From contig NW_026083015.1 in NCBI RefSeq assembly GCF_020184175.1, positions 1 to 64,000 of the forward strand: a DNA stretch of 64,000 bases, written 5' to 3'. Of this stretch, positions 8,451 to 19,553 are shown in pieces. Origin of the DNA: Aphis gossypii. Its lineage: Eukaryota > Arthropoda > Insecta > Hemiptera > Aphididae. Numbering within the stretch: the stretch's first letter is position 1; every line of letters starts with the position of its first letter. Below the pieces are notes generated by a model that saw nothing but the letters and a program-made list of their open reading frames with translations, searched no databases and was not told the DNA's origin. The position numbers and the translations under genes were made by a program.

Positions 8451-10886
8451 ATGAGTTATCGGTCAAAAAGTTGGGTGTGGCAATATGGTAAACGTCAAGG
8501 TGATAGGGCATTTTGTAGTTCATGTGATGATAGTTCAAATAAAGAGTTTAGTTGTGCTGGTGGGCCAATAGGATCATTCGGAAGACATTTAAAAGTAATA
8601 CATAATGTTGTAAGAACTATTCAAAATCAAAGGTGTGTATTTGGAATTTTAATTATTTTTAATAGAAAATTTTAGTTTTAAGTAAATAGTAAATCATTTT
8701 AAGCTCGATAAACTTAGGTATATAGTTAAATGAAGATAACATATTTTTCTATATGGATCTGAAAATATTTTTGCAGTTTAGCCTATTACAGGATTACCTA
8801 CCATAACGATAAATTATTATACATATCATGAAATTACGTTACCCACAAAATTATTTTTTTAGTATACCTTAATCATATTTAATAACATACATAATACATA
8901 TATTTTCTTAATTTTTTTAAAATAAGTGTTGATATATTTTGTTATGTTATACCAAGTGTTATAATTCATAAATAAAGGATTATTTGAATAACAAATTTTA
9001 ATTTATTGTGTAATCACGAAATTACTTTACTACGGTAATTATTGGACGGTTTGCGTTTGGGTGAATTTTTGAAAATTGCAATTTGTCTGGGCAAACCTTT
9101 TTCTTTAATTTAAAATTTTTTGACTAATTTAAATTATTATTGTAATTAATTAATTATTCTCAGTGATGATAATGATCTTGAAGTTGAAGAGTCTAATACG
9201 ATTGTTGGTATGACACAAGGTTCATCATCATCTTCAAATACTTTAAATACCGATTGTTCATCAGCTTCAGAATTTCGGGAACCACCACTTAGGAAACGAC
9301 GCAGAACTTTTATGAATAAGAGCATCAAACATAGTAAAATTTGCAGTTCTGAAAGAACTGAACAAATCCACCAGGCGTTAGCTAAAATGATTGCCATTAA
9401 CCAAATGCCATTATCATTTTGTTTAAGTTCCGGTTTTCAACAATTTATGGCTATCGTTGAACCAAATTATTTGATATGCAAGGAAGGAGCTATAAAACGA
9501 AGACTCAAAGCATTTAAATCGTCAGTTGAAGAACAAATAAAAAAAGAATTAAGAAATGTTAAGAGTGTAAGTTGTACATCTGACTGTTGATCGTCAATAT
9601 CTCTAGAATCTTATATTATAGTTACTGCACATTTTATTGATGATCAGTGGTGTCCAAAATCTTACACTTTGACAACTCACCAAATGGAGGACCGCCATAC
9701 AGCTCTCAATCTAACTAATCAGTTAGAATCTACTTTTAGTGATTGGGGAATCGAACAAAAAGTTATGTCAGTAGCTACTGATAACGCAAAAAATGTTTTG
9801 AATGCAGTCAATTCACTTACCAATATTACAGAAAAAAATGATCTTATATGTTCTGCACATACTTTGCAACTTGCTATTAACAATGGTTTAAAATATGAAA
9901 AAATAGAACAATTAATTCAATTAAGTAGCAAAATCGTTGGCCATTTTAAACATTCAAATGTTGCCACTCAATGTTTAAAGGCCAAGCAAGAACAACTTGG
10001 TTTACCAACGGAATGTTTAATTCAAAGTTGTAAAACTAGGTGGAACTCCGTATTCATGATGTTGGATCGACTTCATAAAAATAGGTGTCCAGTATCAAAT
10101 GTTTTTGCTGATCGCGCAGTTACTACAGCAGCAACGGCACAAAGGTTCGAAGTAACGGAGAACCAATGGACAGCTATAGAAACTATAGTTCATTTACTTA
10201 AACCTCTACAAGTAATTACAACTGTATTTTGTGGTGAAAAGTATTGTTCAATTTCAATGATCAAGCCTCTTCTTAACATTGTTATGGGAAAGCATTTACA
10301 ACCACAGATTAATGACGATGAAATTGCTGAACATTTTAAATATATTGTAATAGAGGAATTAAACGACCGTTTTAAGTTAGAATGGAATCCTTCCAGTGTC
10401 GTATCTGCTAGACATATTGCATCTTTTCTCGACCCAAGATACAAGGATTTAGAACATGAAGCAGTAGAAGCAAGAGAGGAAACTCGAACACGAGTCAAGA
10501 GTTTGTTAGATGATATTAGTATAGATAATAGCTATCTACAAATTCAAACATCTGAGACAAAAAACAACTCCAGTGCACTTGCATTTCTATATGGTGATAA
10601 GGCCAACTGTAATACAGATGATTCTACAGCTCAATTTCAAAATTACTTAGCAGAACCACAATTAAGGTTTGATTTTGATGCATTGGAATGGTGGAAGACG
10701 CGTGCAACGAAATATCCGTTAATGGTTGTTTTAGCTATTAAGTATTTAGGGATACCAGCAACATCAGTAAGCTCTGAACGATGTTTCTCGACTGCTGGAA
10801 ACATAGTTACGGCTAAGAGAAGTTGTTTGGCGCCCGAGACGGTAAATATGTTGGTTTTCCTTTACCAGAACAAACAATTATTGTAA
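8451..10886 (+). pseudogene. hAT transposase gene, two exons, one nonsense codon
   Basis: Exon 1 (8451-8632) encodes a BED-type zinc finger: FCSSCDDSS followed by the late histidines of RHLKVIH. The donor is AAG|GTGTGT. Exon 2 starts at 9164 after TATTCTCAG and keeps frame. A TGA at 9588-9590 interrupts it at a place where the family usually has Trp-Thr/Ser (SCTSDC-stop-SS). After that 10886 is reached without a break. Downstream motifs are ATDNAKN, CSAHTLQL, CKTRWNS and a C-terminal dimerisation block (YLGIPATSVSSERCFSTAG). A single base change therefore appears to be the only obvious defect in about 740 residues. It acts on the TIRs of its own element. Confidence 0.85.
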
Positions 10887-11394
10887 GGAGATCGAAGGTA
10901 ATTCATAGTTGGTTTATTATTTATTATTCATAAAATCATAACACTTTAGAAATAGATATTAGATACCTACCAATATATCATTATATATTATTATTATTAT
11001 TATTGTTATTATTTATGCTACTATTTCATTATTTGTTTAAACAATTTGTTAGTTATTTTAATTATCACATTTTCTAAGACTGTCTACATTAATTTATTTA
11101 GTCATTATTATGATTTATGACCTATATTTTTCGTGTATCTAAAAAACAAAATATTAAGTGATATTATAACATACAATTTATTTATTTATTTTTCAAAAGG
11201 AATTCTAATTATTCAAGTATATACATAAAATATTATATTATTTGTTATTTATTATATATTATTGTTATTTTCCCTTATAAATTAAATCATTTTCATTTTG
11301 GTATTTTCCTGCGAAAATAATCGACTTACAAGATATATTAATATATACTTATTTATACAAAGGGTGTACAGGTGTATTTGATTAATGCAATAAC

Positions 11395-11552
11395 TTTTTT
11401 TCTATTCAATACACACGGGTAATATCGAGTATGTAGGTAGACTGGTAATGTCGGATACACGGGTAGTAAGTCCGTGTATTTTAATTACACGGGCCTTAAT
11501 CCCGTTTCAGTTAAGAACACGTGTACACGTGTAACTCATTACACGTGTAATG
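11395..11552. repeat. Right subterminal repeats of the hAT element
   Basis: ACACGGGTA, ATACACGGG, TTACACGGG, ACACGTGTACACGTGTAA and ACACGTGTAA are clustered here, mirroring the left array at 7905-8050. Confidence 0.6.
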
Positions 11553-11692
11553 GCGAGCACTAGTGGTTACACAAAACGAATGGAAAAACATGGTACGCCA
11601 CTTAGTCAAAATTTTCAATAAAAAACCACAAACATTGTTTCCTATACTCGCCCAGATATATGACTCGGATGAATCAACCAACCCTAACTTAA

Positions 11693-12169
11693 CGAAAAAA
11701 CAAATATGACAATATTTTAATCATAAAACAATATGACGTAATAATATTATGGGAAGGAAGTACAGACATAAAAATCCTTAACATGTTAGGAGCACCACAC
11801 ATAACTCTTTCAATGAGAGGGTGGGACGTAGACTCCAACGGGAAATTCTTCCTACAATTACTACACGACAAAATAGTCATAGTTTCCCATTTTGTCGGAG
11901 AATTAACAAAAAACGGTCGTGCACTAAATCTTACGGAAGCACACAGTTTTATTTGTGGGGCAGATCATGGGTGTGTAGAAGCACATAATCCCATAACCGA
12001 CGTAATTTGGTCTAGGTGCCTGTTTGGATACCTTCGACTTAGGTATAGTGTCCAGATAGATGATTCTCTCTCTTTAAAAAAAAAATATATACTTCACTTA
12101 TTAATCATTTTATTTAACTTAATTGGTTTATATTTTCACTTTTTATGGAAATGGGTATATATATTTTAA
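11693..12169 (+). pseudogene. Exonuclease-like (DEDDh-type?) Polinton-linked gene, 5' truncated
   Basis: An open frame runs from 11693 to the stop at 12169, with no ATG until 11783. It contains VIILWEGSTDIKIL, then LNLTEAHSFIC and AHNPITDVIWSRC. The spacing and the late H-x4-D resemble a DEDDh exonuclease core; the first acidic motif would lie in the missing N-terminus. The first half matches the ORF at 58869-59186 (CVIVLFSGSSDKQIL), which sits in the other Polinton-like segment. I infer a common gene family. The last 35 or so codons are AT-rich and probably not part of the protein. The enzymatic assignment is tentative. Confidence 0.4.
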
Positions 12170-12443
12170 TTTAATTATTACATTTCATTTTATTGGGTTA
12201 CATTACATTTTATTGTATTTTATTTAATACTTTTACTTTTACGGAAATGGATATATATATATATGAAAGTGCAATTTTCTTTTAGTAATAACTGATATTA
12301 TATAGTTAATTACTTCATAATAGTTTACTTTAACGATATAGTAACTAAGCAACCAGATTTATTAATTTAATAAACAACTTTCAGACTAATAATTCTAACG
12401 ATACCGTTCACGTCAGGAACATTAAGATTCACAGACGAACATT

Positions 12444-12568
12444 TAACTTAACGTTCCGGTATCTACTACGAAAATCGAGGACCGTTGAAACTTATAACTT
12501 CTCAATGGAACCTTACTGCATATATTAGTCTCACTAAATATAACGAACCGTTTGATTACATAGACACT
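12444..12568 (+). pseudogene. N-terminal fragment of baculovirus-F-type env
   Basis: The frame reads GIYYENRGPLKLITSQWNLT followed by AYISLTKYN. This resembles the beginning of the mature ectodomain of baculovirus F-like envelope proteins found in insect errantiviruses (Baculo_F family). A stop precedes it in frame and the aphid-type repeat starts at about 12570, cutting the gene. Later parts appear at 15132-16379 and 17383-17711 in the same orientation. The family assignment is from recognition of the pattern only. Confidence 0.5.
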
Positions 12569-12569
12569 G

Positions 12570-14165
12570 TTGGCTCGCCTTCGGCTTTAACAATATAGAT
12601 TAATGGGCCTTAGCGGCCGGGAGGATATACAACTTATTGCTCTACCGTCCCATGAATAATAATAAAAAAGCGGGCAAGTGAGTACCGCTCTGCTGTACAT
12701 TAGGTGCCGTATGGATCATTATTATATATTATAGGAGTGTTAAATTTGAATCCAATGATAGTTATCATTGTATACGAAAAACGATTCTGAACGAAGATGA
12801 TTTGTCAGCCTAGGATATAATTTCTAGTGGTTGGTGAAAAAGGTGGTTTATGTTTTAATGGCCTGAATACAACAAAATTTAAGTTCTTTTATAATAATTG
12901 TAAGTTAAACTTATGAAAAACCTTGTATTAAATTTTCAACTCTTAGCTACTTATACAAAAATTTTTATGAAATATACCTACAAAATAATTTGCAAATATT
13001 CATGGTTTTGACGAATTTTTGTCAATATTTGAACTTCAAATGCTAATAAAAAAAAATTGTGATTATGTATTCTTATAATTTTTTAATCACTATAGTAATA
13101 ACTTATGAGGAACTTTGCATTAAATTTTCAAGTATTTTGATAGGGCCAAAAAGATTTTATCGACACATAAAAAAACAATTTTCAGAAAAATTGAAAATTT
13201 CAGTTGTCTATAAATAGCTCAAAAAAAGTCAAAATATTTTGAAAATTAAATCACGTAAAGAAAACGCTAATCTTAATAACTGGTAAAATTTTCAAGTATC
13301 TACGACTTTAAGTTTTTGAATAATAACAAATATTTAAAATAGTTTGAGGATAAATCGTTATCGTTACGCGATTTCGTTAAAATTTAAAATTCAAACGCAC
13401 TTAAAATTTTTCCTATAATGATGCTTCGAGTTTTCTCTATAGATACTTGAAGGTAAACTTATGGAAAACTTAGTGTTGTATTTTTAATCCTTAGTTATAA
13501 ACACAAACAATTTTATGATTTTTCAACTTCAAATAATTTGCAAATATTCATGCTTTTGACGAATTTTTGTAAATATTTGAACTTCAAATGCTAATAAAAA
13601 AAAATTGTGCCTATGTATTCTTATAATTTTTTTAATCACTATAAGAATAACATATGAGGAACCTTGTATTAAATTTTCAAAACTTTTTGGTCATCCAACA
13701 ATTTTTTATCGACACTTTAAAAAAAATTTCTCAAAAAAATCGAAAATTTCAGTGGTCTATAAATAACTCAAAAAAAGTCAAAATTTTTTGAAAATTTAAC
13801 TATATACGGATACCACTGACATTAACATTTGGTGAAAATTTCAAGTATTTTCAGTGATTTGTTTTTGAATTACAACCATAAAAAAAAATCGATTTGGTCG
13901 AAAACTGGTTTTGCGTAAAAATTGCCGTTTTTCCGTCATTTTTTTTTTTTTTGTTTTTCTCGATTTTTTTGAAAACTGTTGGAAAATGTTAACTTTTTAC
14001 CTCTATAATGCACCAAGGAAAATTCACTTTTACATCGGAAACCACCCCCATAGTTTGAAATTGGAGCATTATTTCGACTAGTTATGCTGTACACAGACAC
14101 AAAAACAAAAAAACACACACCATTGTAAAATCAATACATTCATCACTTCGTTCAGAATCTAAAAG
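12570..14165. mobile_element. Non-autonomous repeat with internal duplication, ends GATTCTGAACGAAG
   Basis: GATTCTGAACGAAG near 12782 and its inverse CTTCGTTCAGAATC at about 14145-14158 bound most of the unit. A leader of AAGCGGGCAAGTGAGTACCG type lies in front at 12665. Inside, a segment of about 550 bp is tandemly repeated: ATTTGCAAATATTCATG...TTTTTGTCAATATTTG near 12990 recurs near 13530. It has no coding capacity. An inverted, 5'-truncated copy is at 49968-50800. I recall this family as common in aphid genomes. It interrupts the env gene together with sequence up to about 15.1 kb. Confidence 0.6.
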
Positions 14166-15131
14166 GCAATGGTTGTAATTGGAATAACTTAAATTTTGTA
14201 TAATAATAATAAATTGACCACTTGGTCCAACAGATGTATTAAATTATAGTTTACAAAATATATCACAGATTAGTAATATCAGTTAATTTTAATAATATAA
14301 ATTCATACAAAAATAGTATACTAAATAATAATAATAATAAATGACCCGTCGGTCAGATGACTAGTTTATAATATAATATGATATAATATGGTGCACCACA
14401 TACCCTTGGGGTTATGACGTCTTGAGGTGCCGGGATCCGTATAATAATCAATTTAAATACAATAAAAAGTACCTACAGGATTGATCCCGCACACACTCAA
14501 GAACGCCGCTAACTTCAACACGAAGAACAATCACAATACACATTGCTATAGCGGACACACAACTCAACAAACCACGAGAAACACAGTCTTTTGCTGGTAA
14601 TCAATGACCACCCTAAACTAGGGGAAAAACAATTAAATGATTGGCAATAAATGCGCGAACGATATTTACCAGACAGAAGAAATCACAAAACACAAGAAAA
14701 ACGTGGTTTAACAGCTGCAGCAGGAACAAGAAAACAATATGGCACAGCTTGCTGGACAGTGGACAGCGGACAAAAGTAAACTGAACGAATTTACATATAA
14801 CGGACGGGAGAACGAAAAAACTCAAAAGAACGGTCTTTCAGTGTCACCACACTAAACAATAAACAGTGGAAAAACTAGAAACTTTGTGACACTGAAAGCA
14901 TGACTAGATGAAAAACTTCAAGATTTGAACATAACCGAATAATAAGAAAACATTGATAATGATTCCACAGCTGGCCGGTCGCACACTAACGCCTGATAAA
15001 CGTCAGCCGACGAAGGCTGCAGCTGTGGAACGCACCGTTACGTGCACACGAAAACGATAACATAATATGTATTTATTATTATAACAAAATGAAACGAACG
15101 GAACATGCTACATTGAATACCAACAGACACT
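14166..15131. other. Non-coding stretch within the env insertion
   Basis: No supported gene. It contains short AAT repeats (14325-14345) and a moderately GC-rich tract at 14480-15060. One hairpin is clear: CTTTCAGTGTCA at 14835 pairs with TGACACTGAAAG ending near 14900. The tract could be part of another element's LTR or 5' region; no ends were found. Confidence 0.5.
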
Positions 15132-16379
15132 ATGATTGAAAAAACAAAAGTAATATGTGCCGATAATCCAGCAAACAATAATTTTAACTGTAACGGTCTA
15201 CTTGTTGTAGTTGACGATATAATTAACGATTTACAACGTACAAAGACACAAGTCTTAGATTCTATAGGACACGTAATTATTAAACGTAATGCTCTTCTTA
15301 AATTTTCAACAAAAGCAGCTAGGTTAATTTACTGAATATGTAACTTAGAATGCATAAAGAAATTTAACTTTAATATAGGAGTAGTTCAAAATACATCACA
15401 ATCTAAATTAATTAAAGAACAAATTAAAGTAATGCAACTAAACCATGGTATAGGAACAAACAAATATTTTAACATGTCATTAGCCATGAACGAATTAACA
15501 AATATTACAAAGGAACAATAGATTAAAAACTACTTAACATAACATTTTATACAAGTTAATTTATTAATTACAAAGCACATATTAGAAACAAATACTTTAT
15601 TAGAAATAATACACCAAGCAAAAATAGGAGTTATTCACCCAAGTTTAAAAACTCTACAGGAGTTATTAGAACATGTCAAAGATATTAAAGTATCATTACC
15701 AGGGGGAACAGATTTACCCACTGACTTAGACATAACTAACATTCATGAACTGGTGAAACTCTCAGATATTGCTATTTATTATGCTAACGACAACCTAGTC
15801 TTTATTATTTCTTTACCTTTAATTTATCAAAACGAGTTTATTTTATATAATTTAATACCTGTACCAGTATGTATTGGTAATGATTGTGTTTATATAAAAC
15901 CTATTAATAAGTATCAAGCTATAAGTAAGTCTAAAGAACATTATGCAACTTATGACGAATTTTACTATACTCATTGTAAACACGCTAGAGACTTCCTATT
16001 ATGTCCTGAAAGTAATCCTTTACAGCCTCGTAACATTAGACCCAAATGCGAAATATTACTATTGCAAGATCCACCCAAGGTTCCACACAGTTGTGAAGTA
16101 ATGCATGTTCAAATCGGTACAATTATCTTTCATAAAAAAAGATTCAAAAATGAATGGATATACGTAACCAACTATGACGTATTATTCGTTACTTGTGATG
16201 AAGACAAGGAATCAACCAGCCACACACTCAAGGGAGTAGAAATAATACACTTAAACGAAACCTGCAAAGGTTACGCCACTAGAGACATATTATTACCAGG
16301 AAAAGTTGATTACAAATCTGAATACGCGGATTTTAATTCAAAACCAATAATAGATCATAACCAATATTCACCACTGTAG
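15132..16379 (+). pseudogene. Central part of baculovirus-F-type env, several stops
   Basis: Env-like sequence continues in one main direction with frame changes and in-frame stops near 15335, 15520 and 15540. From 15753 a 208-codon frame is open to a TAG at 16377-16379. The latter carries a cysteine-rich ectodomain (cysteines around CIGNDCVYIK, HCKHARDFLLC, LFVTCDED). The stretch near 15290 has the position of the cleavage/fusion region of F proteins but looks decayed. The frame ends exactly where an LTR begins, so the transmembrane part is missing here; that part appears at 17383-17711. It cannot encode a functional envelope. Confidence 0.6.
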
Positions 16380-16980
16380 TAAGCCGACGGAGTCGTCTCA
16401 CTATTTTCTTTTCTATTTTAACTCATTTACATATACTACGAGGTTCTTCACATTTAAATATTTTATTATCATACTCGTAGCAATACGTAATTAAATTTGA
16501 TGGCAATTTCCAAGAATCAAAGCGTATGGGAAAACACAGCCACAAACAACTTTTTCTTGCCCTTTTGACAAACAAGCCATGCACATAAATCATAGATGAG
16601 CACGCCTTGGTATAATAGCACAACAACAAGTCCAATCCAGGGTTAAGTGTCTTGGGCGCAAAACCACTTTTGTAGCTACAATGACAACATTCTATAACAC
16701 ACCTTTTTGTCCATTTCCTAGTCTCTATCATGTACAACCAGGGGGGACAGAGAACCATATAAATACAGGTCTCTGTCCGTCTTAATTTTTAGAATTAGTT
16801 TCACATTCACATAGAGCTAGTCTATGTCCAAATTTTAGATTAACTTTTTCTCGGGCAGCTACTTAACGTGCTGTCCTCAAATTCTTATACACTTGTTTTA
16901 TTGTAACAAATTATAACTTTAATTTTAATAAACTCTTGTATTAACATTGTGTCTTTGTCTCACTTTTAAAACCCGTAATC
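16375..16980 (+). mobile_element. Errantivirus-type LTR, copy 1
   Basis: Starts TGTAGTAAGCCGACGGAGTC and is about 85% similar by eye to 17747-18346. It ends near GTAATC; the exact 3' end is uncertain by a few bases. It abuts the env frame with no polypurine tract. Its 3' flank (16990-17060) is a piece of the capsid gene that also follows copy 2. A TATA-like ATATAAATACAG lies at about 16755 and AATAAA at about 16925. Confidence 0.65.
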
Positions 16981-16989
16981 TTTTCTCGA

Positions 16990-17060
16990 CAACTTGATCC
17001 AACTGCAGATGTCAAGCACTCATTTATAAACGATAGTGAGAGATCACTACACCACGCATA
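16990..17060 (+). pseudogene. Duplicated 70-bp capsid-gene fragment
   Basis: TCCAACTGCAGATGTCAAGC and the bases after it match 18365-18418, where they are the start of the capsid C-terminal fragment. The same host site therefore follows both LTR copies. This points to tandem duplication of env end + LTR + flank rather than to two independent insertions. Confidence 0.65.
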
Positions 17061-17346
17061 GAGACAAATGATTTAATGGAGGACTATCATGTGAAAACAA
17101 ATAACGACCCGTTGCGGCTTCCCAACCTGTTAGTCATTGGTTCTCAACCTAGAACACCTACTACCCGGCGCGCGCCAGCGCGTACATTTTGTTTATTCCA
17201 TTCCTACATATATTCCATACATTATAGTATACTGGTTTTTTTTTGTGCACCCTTAGCGGATCTTCTGGAATGCCTGGAGGGTAGCTGTAAAATGTAGTGT
17301 GGTGGGGATTGGGAACCACTAGGGTGAAACGGCCGCTAGGTTCGCG

Positions 17347-17381
17347 ACGGTCATCGGCCACTTTTCATGTCGCGGACTATA
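17347..17381. repeat. Solitary Sailor-type terminal repeat
   Basis: ATCGGCCACTTTTCATGTCG followed by CGGACTATAG matches the ends at 2311-2346 and 23868-23901. Sequence from about 17075 to 17346 may be the attached element remnant (GC-richer, no coding). A convincing second TIR was not found. It lies directly before the env C-terminal piece. Confidence 0.5.
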
Positions 17382-17382
17382 G

Positions 17383-17711
17383 TATCTAACTCAAAAAAGC
17401 AATTAGAGAGTCAAAACAAAATCAACACAAAAATCGAAGAAATCCAAGACATACAACAACTAATTAACTATGCATTATACATGACCATAAGTTTTGTTAT
17501 GATTATGATGCTGATAATAATACACGGCATAAAAACGAAATTAACGGAAAAATGCAAAAACAAACTTCCAGAACACGTTCAAGAAGAAAGTGAAGAACTT
17601 AATCTACCAGCAACAACACATCGAAACGAAGACGTAATCGAATTTCCACTTACAGCAAGAAATAGCCCGGAGGCCCACTATGCAAAATTACAACCTTACG
17701 GTTTTAATTGA
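17383..17711 (+). pseudogene. C-terminal (membrane anchor) part of F-type env
   Basis: About 108 residues ending at a stop at 17711. A heptad-like region rich in Gln, Lys and Glu (KKQLESQNKINTKIEEIQ) comes first. A hydrophobic segment of about 20 residues (ALYMTISFVMIMMLIII) follows, then a charged cytoplasmic tail. This is the stalk-anchor-tail order of baculovirus-F-type envelope proteins. The polypurine tract GAGGGGAGGAA and LTR copy 2 come right after, as at the 3' end of an errantivirus. The 5' part of this copy is replaced by a Sailor end. Confidence 0.55.
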
Positions 17712-17733
17712 GGAAAGTCAGGGACTTCCAGCT

Positions 17734-17746
17734 TCGAGGGGAGGAA
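17734..17746 (+). promoter_or_regulatory. Polypurine tract before LTR copy 2
   Basis: CGAGGGGAGGAA directly precedes TGTAGTAAACTGACGG, the start of the LTR. Confidence 0.6.
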
Positions 17747-18346
17747 TGTAGTAAACTGACGGAGTCGTTTCACTATTTTTGTCTATTTTTATTAATTTAC
17801 ATGACCTTCGCATGTAAATACTTTATTACCGAACTCTTAGCCATACGTAATTAATTTTGCTGGCGATTTCTAAGAATCAAGGCGTATGGGAAAGACAATC
17901 ACAAACAACCTTTCAATTTAAGAAGTTGATTTAACAAACAAGCCGTACGCATAAATTACAAATGCGCACGCCTTGGCGTAGTAGCACAACAACAAGTCCA
18001 ACCCAGGGTTAATTAACTTTTAGGTGTAAAACTACTTTTCGCAGCTACAATAACAACAATCACTGACTCGCCTTTTTGTCCATCTCCTAGTCTATATCAT
18101 GTACAACCAGGGGGTACAGAGAACCATATAAATACGCGTCTCTGTCCGTCTTAGAATTAGATTTAGTTTACGTATATATCTACATAGACACAGTCCATGA
18201 CCAAATTTTAGATTAACTATTTTCTCGGGCAGTTACTTAACGTGCTGTCCTCAAATTTATATGTAATTTTATTAACAAGTTTAACTTTAACTTTAATAAA
18301 CATTTCTATTTAACATTGTGTCTTGTCTCACTTTTAAAAACCTAAT
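17747..18346 (+). mobile_element. Errantivirus-type LTR, copy 2
   Basis: Starts TGTAGTAAACTGACGGAGTC, with a polypurine tract immediately in front, so this is a genuine 3' LTR. It ends near CCTAATC, where capsid coding sequence resumes. It has a TATA-like ATATAAATACGC at about 18130 and AATAAA near 18295. It is inserted in the capsid gene of a Polinton-like element. Confidence 0.65.
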
Positions 18347-18779
18347 CCTTTCCGGCCAAACTGGTCCAACTGCAGACGTCAAGCACTCATTTATAAACGA
18401 TAGTGAGAGATCCCTACACCTAACAAACGTGAAAGTATTTCTAAATTTAATAGCCTATCCTTATGATAATTTAAATTTAGATTTTAATAAAAACAATTTT
18501 TCGATATTATATGATATGTATACATCATTTCAAGAATCCTACTACGAAAAAAAAATACGTTATGCGCTGTTGAGTTCTTTAAGTTTCCTAGAAAATGATC
18601 CCATAGTAGTTATTGATACTTCTAAATAGAACGATTCAGGTACAGCCTCATCAGTAGATGTGCAATTGGAGATTGAGGCATCAAAACCACTTACGGGTGT
18701 ATCTGCATATTGATTATTAATTCATGACCAAATAGTTGAATATGTACCTTTTACTAGAGAAGTAAGAAAACGTGTGTAA
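18347..18779 (+). pseudogene. Capsid-like (hexon) C-terminal fragment
   Basis: Open from the LTR edge, this reads like the C-terminus of the gene at 2467-3712 (DPIVVIDTSK and LIHDQIVEYVPFTREVRK). TAG at 18627-18629 and TGA at 18711-18713 interrupt it. The end is a TAA at 18777-18779. The 5' two thirds of the gene are not found upstream of the errantivirus material. Confidence 0.6.
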
Positions 18780-19053
18780 ATTATATACATTAAAAGTAAT
18801 TAATGAAAATTGTAAATTATAATTACTACTGACTATTGTATACTAATAAAAAATAAAAACAGATTATTAACCTAACCAAAATTTTTATTTATTTACCATA
18901 TCAAATTATTAAGAATTAAATAAAAAATGTGTAATTTGTGATCACGTTGATAAAATGTACAATGTGTGTGTACACAGTAAACAAAACTAATTTATGTAGA
19001 ATTCGCCCCTTGCTACCGTGTAAAAACTTGGATAGAACATACAAAATATACCT

Positions 19054-19221
19054 ACTGTAATCTAACAAATGTAAAATTTTTTTTAAACTCAATAGCTCAT
19101 CCGTATGATAATTTAACTTTAGATTTTTCTAAAAATAATTTTACCTTATTATATAATATGTTATATATAATATATTGTAGAATATGTACCATTCACTAGA
19201 GAAGTGAGAAAACTAGTATAA
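19054..19221 (+). pseudogene. Second capsid-like fragment with internal deletion
   Basis: Begins with LTNVKFFLNSIAHPYDNLTL (compare LTNVKVFLNLIAYPYDNLNL in the fragment at 18.4 kb). It loses about 60 codons after NNFTLLYNM and ends with EYVPFTREVRKLV and a TAA. It is a partial tandem duplicate of the preceding fragment and more decayed. Confidence 0.55.
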
Positions 19222-19351
19222 ATAATTTTGAATTAAGGTTGCATTATATTTAATAAAACAATAGATATAAATAATTATTTTTTTAATTTTAACCAAACAC
19301 AAAATACTAAATCTCCCTGCTTAAAAGTGTGCAGAACATACAAATATATAC

Positions 19352-19551
19352 TACTCACTTTATATATAATTCTTTTGAATCTTCTACAATTCGGTCATAT
19401 TGATTCCGCAACTGTTCTATAATTGAAATAGCACTTTCTAATTGTGTTGATGCTCTTTACAAACTTAAGTTTACCGATTGCATACTCTTTGACACCACTT
19501 GTAAAGATTTTAGAATGGGTTCCCATGTACATTGTACATGGAATAATTACA
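19352..19551 (-). pseudogene. Unrecognised minus-strand fragment downstream of capsid
   Basis: Two adjacent frames read leftward with plausible coding character (STQLESAISIIEQLRNQYDR, then IVEDSKELYIK) and a possible splice donor AAA|GTGAGTA. The position, convergent with the capsid fragment, matches that of the spliced gene at 3795-4770 in the first Polinton segment. Direct sequence similarity to it is not obvious. It is short and broken. Confidence 0.25.
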
Positions 19552-19553
19552 AA

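Larger units (their letters stand above)
7882..11562 (+). mobile_element. Complete hAT transposon with 8-bp target duplication
   Basis: The element is flanked by GTGGTTAC on both sides (7874-7881 and 11563-11570). It starts TAGGGGTTG and ends, read inward from the other side, TAGTGCTCG, a short imperfect TIR typical of hAT elements. It is 3681 bp long and carries one spliced transposase gene. Both ends are rich in ACACGTGTA/ACACGGGTA motifs. The perfect target duplication shows that both ends are present. Confidence 0.9.
7331..11690 (+). mobile_element. 3' LTR of gypsy-type element, split by the hAT insertion
   Basis: GC-rich sequence from 7331 to 7873 follows the polypurine tract and has no coding features. 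It is interrupted by the hAT element at 7882-11562. The remainder continues from 11571, with AATAAA at about 11620. The LTR end was not identified; I stop it where the next open frame begins. The second LTR of this element is not in the window. Confidence 0.35.

Noticed and set aside
15753..16379. Intact envelope gene
   Set aside because: The frame is only the central part: the N-terminal portion is separated by repeats and stops, and the anchor is absent at this end.
17076..17346. A complete Sailor MITE ending at 17379
   Set aside because: Only the right TIR is convincing; GGACTATCATGTGAAAACA near 17080 is too different to call a left TIR.
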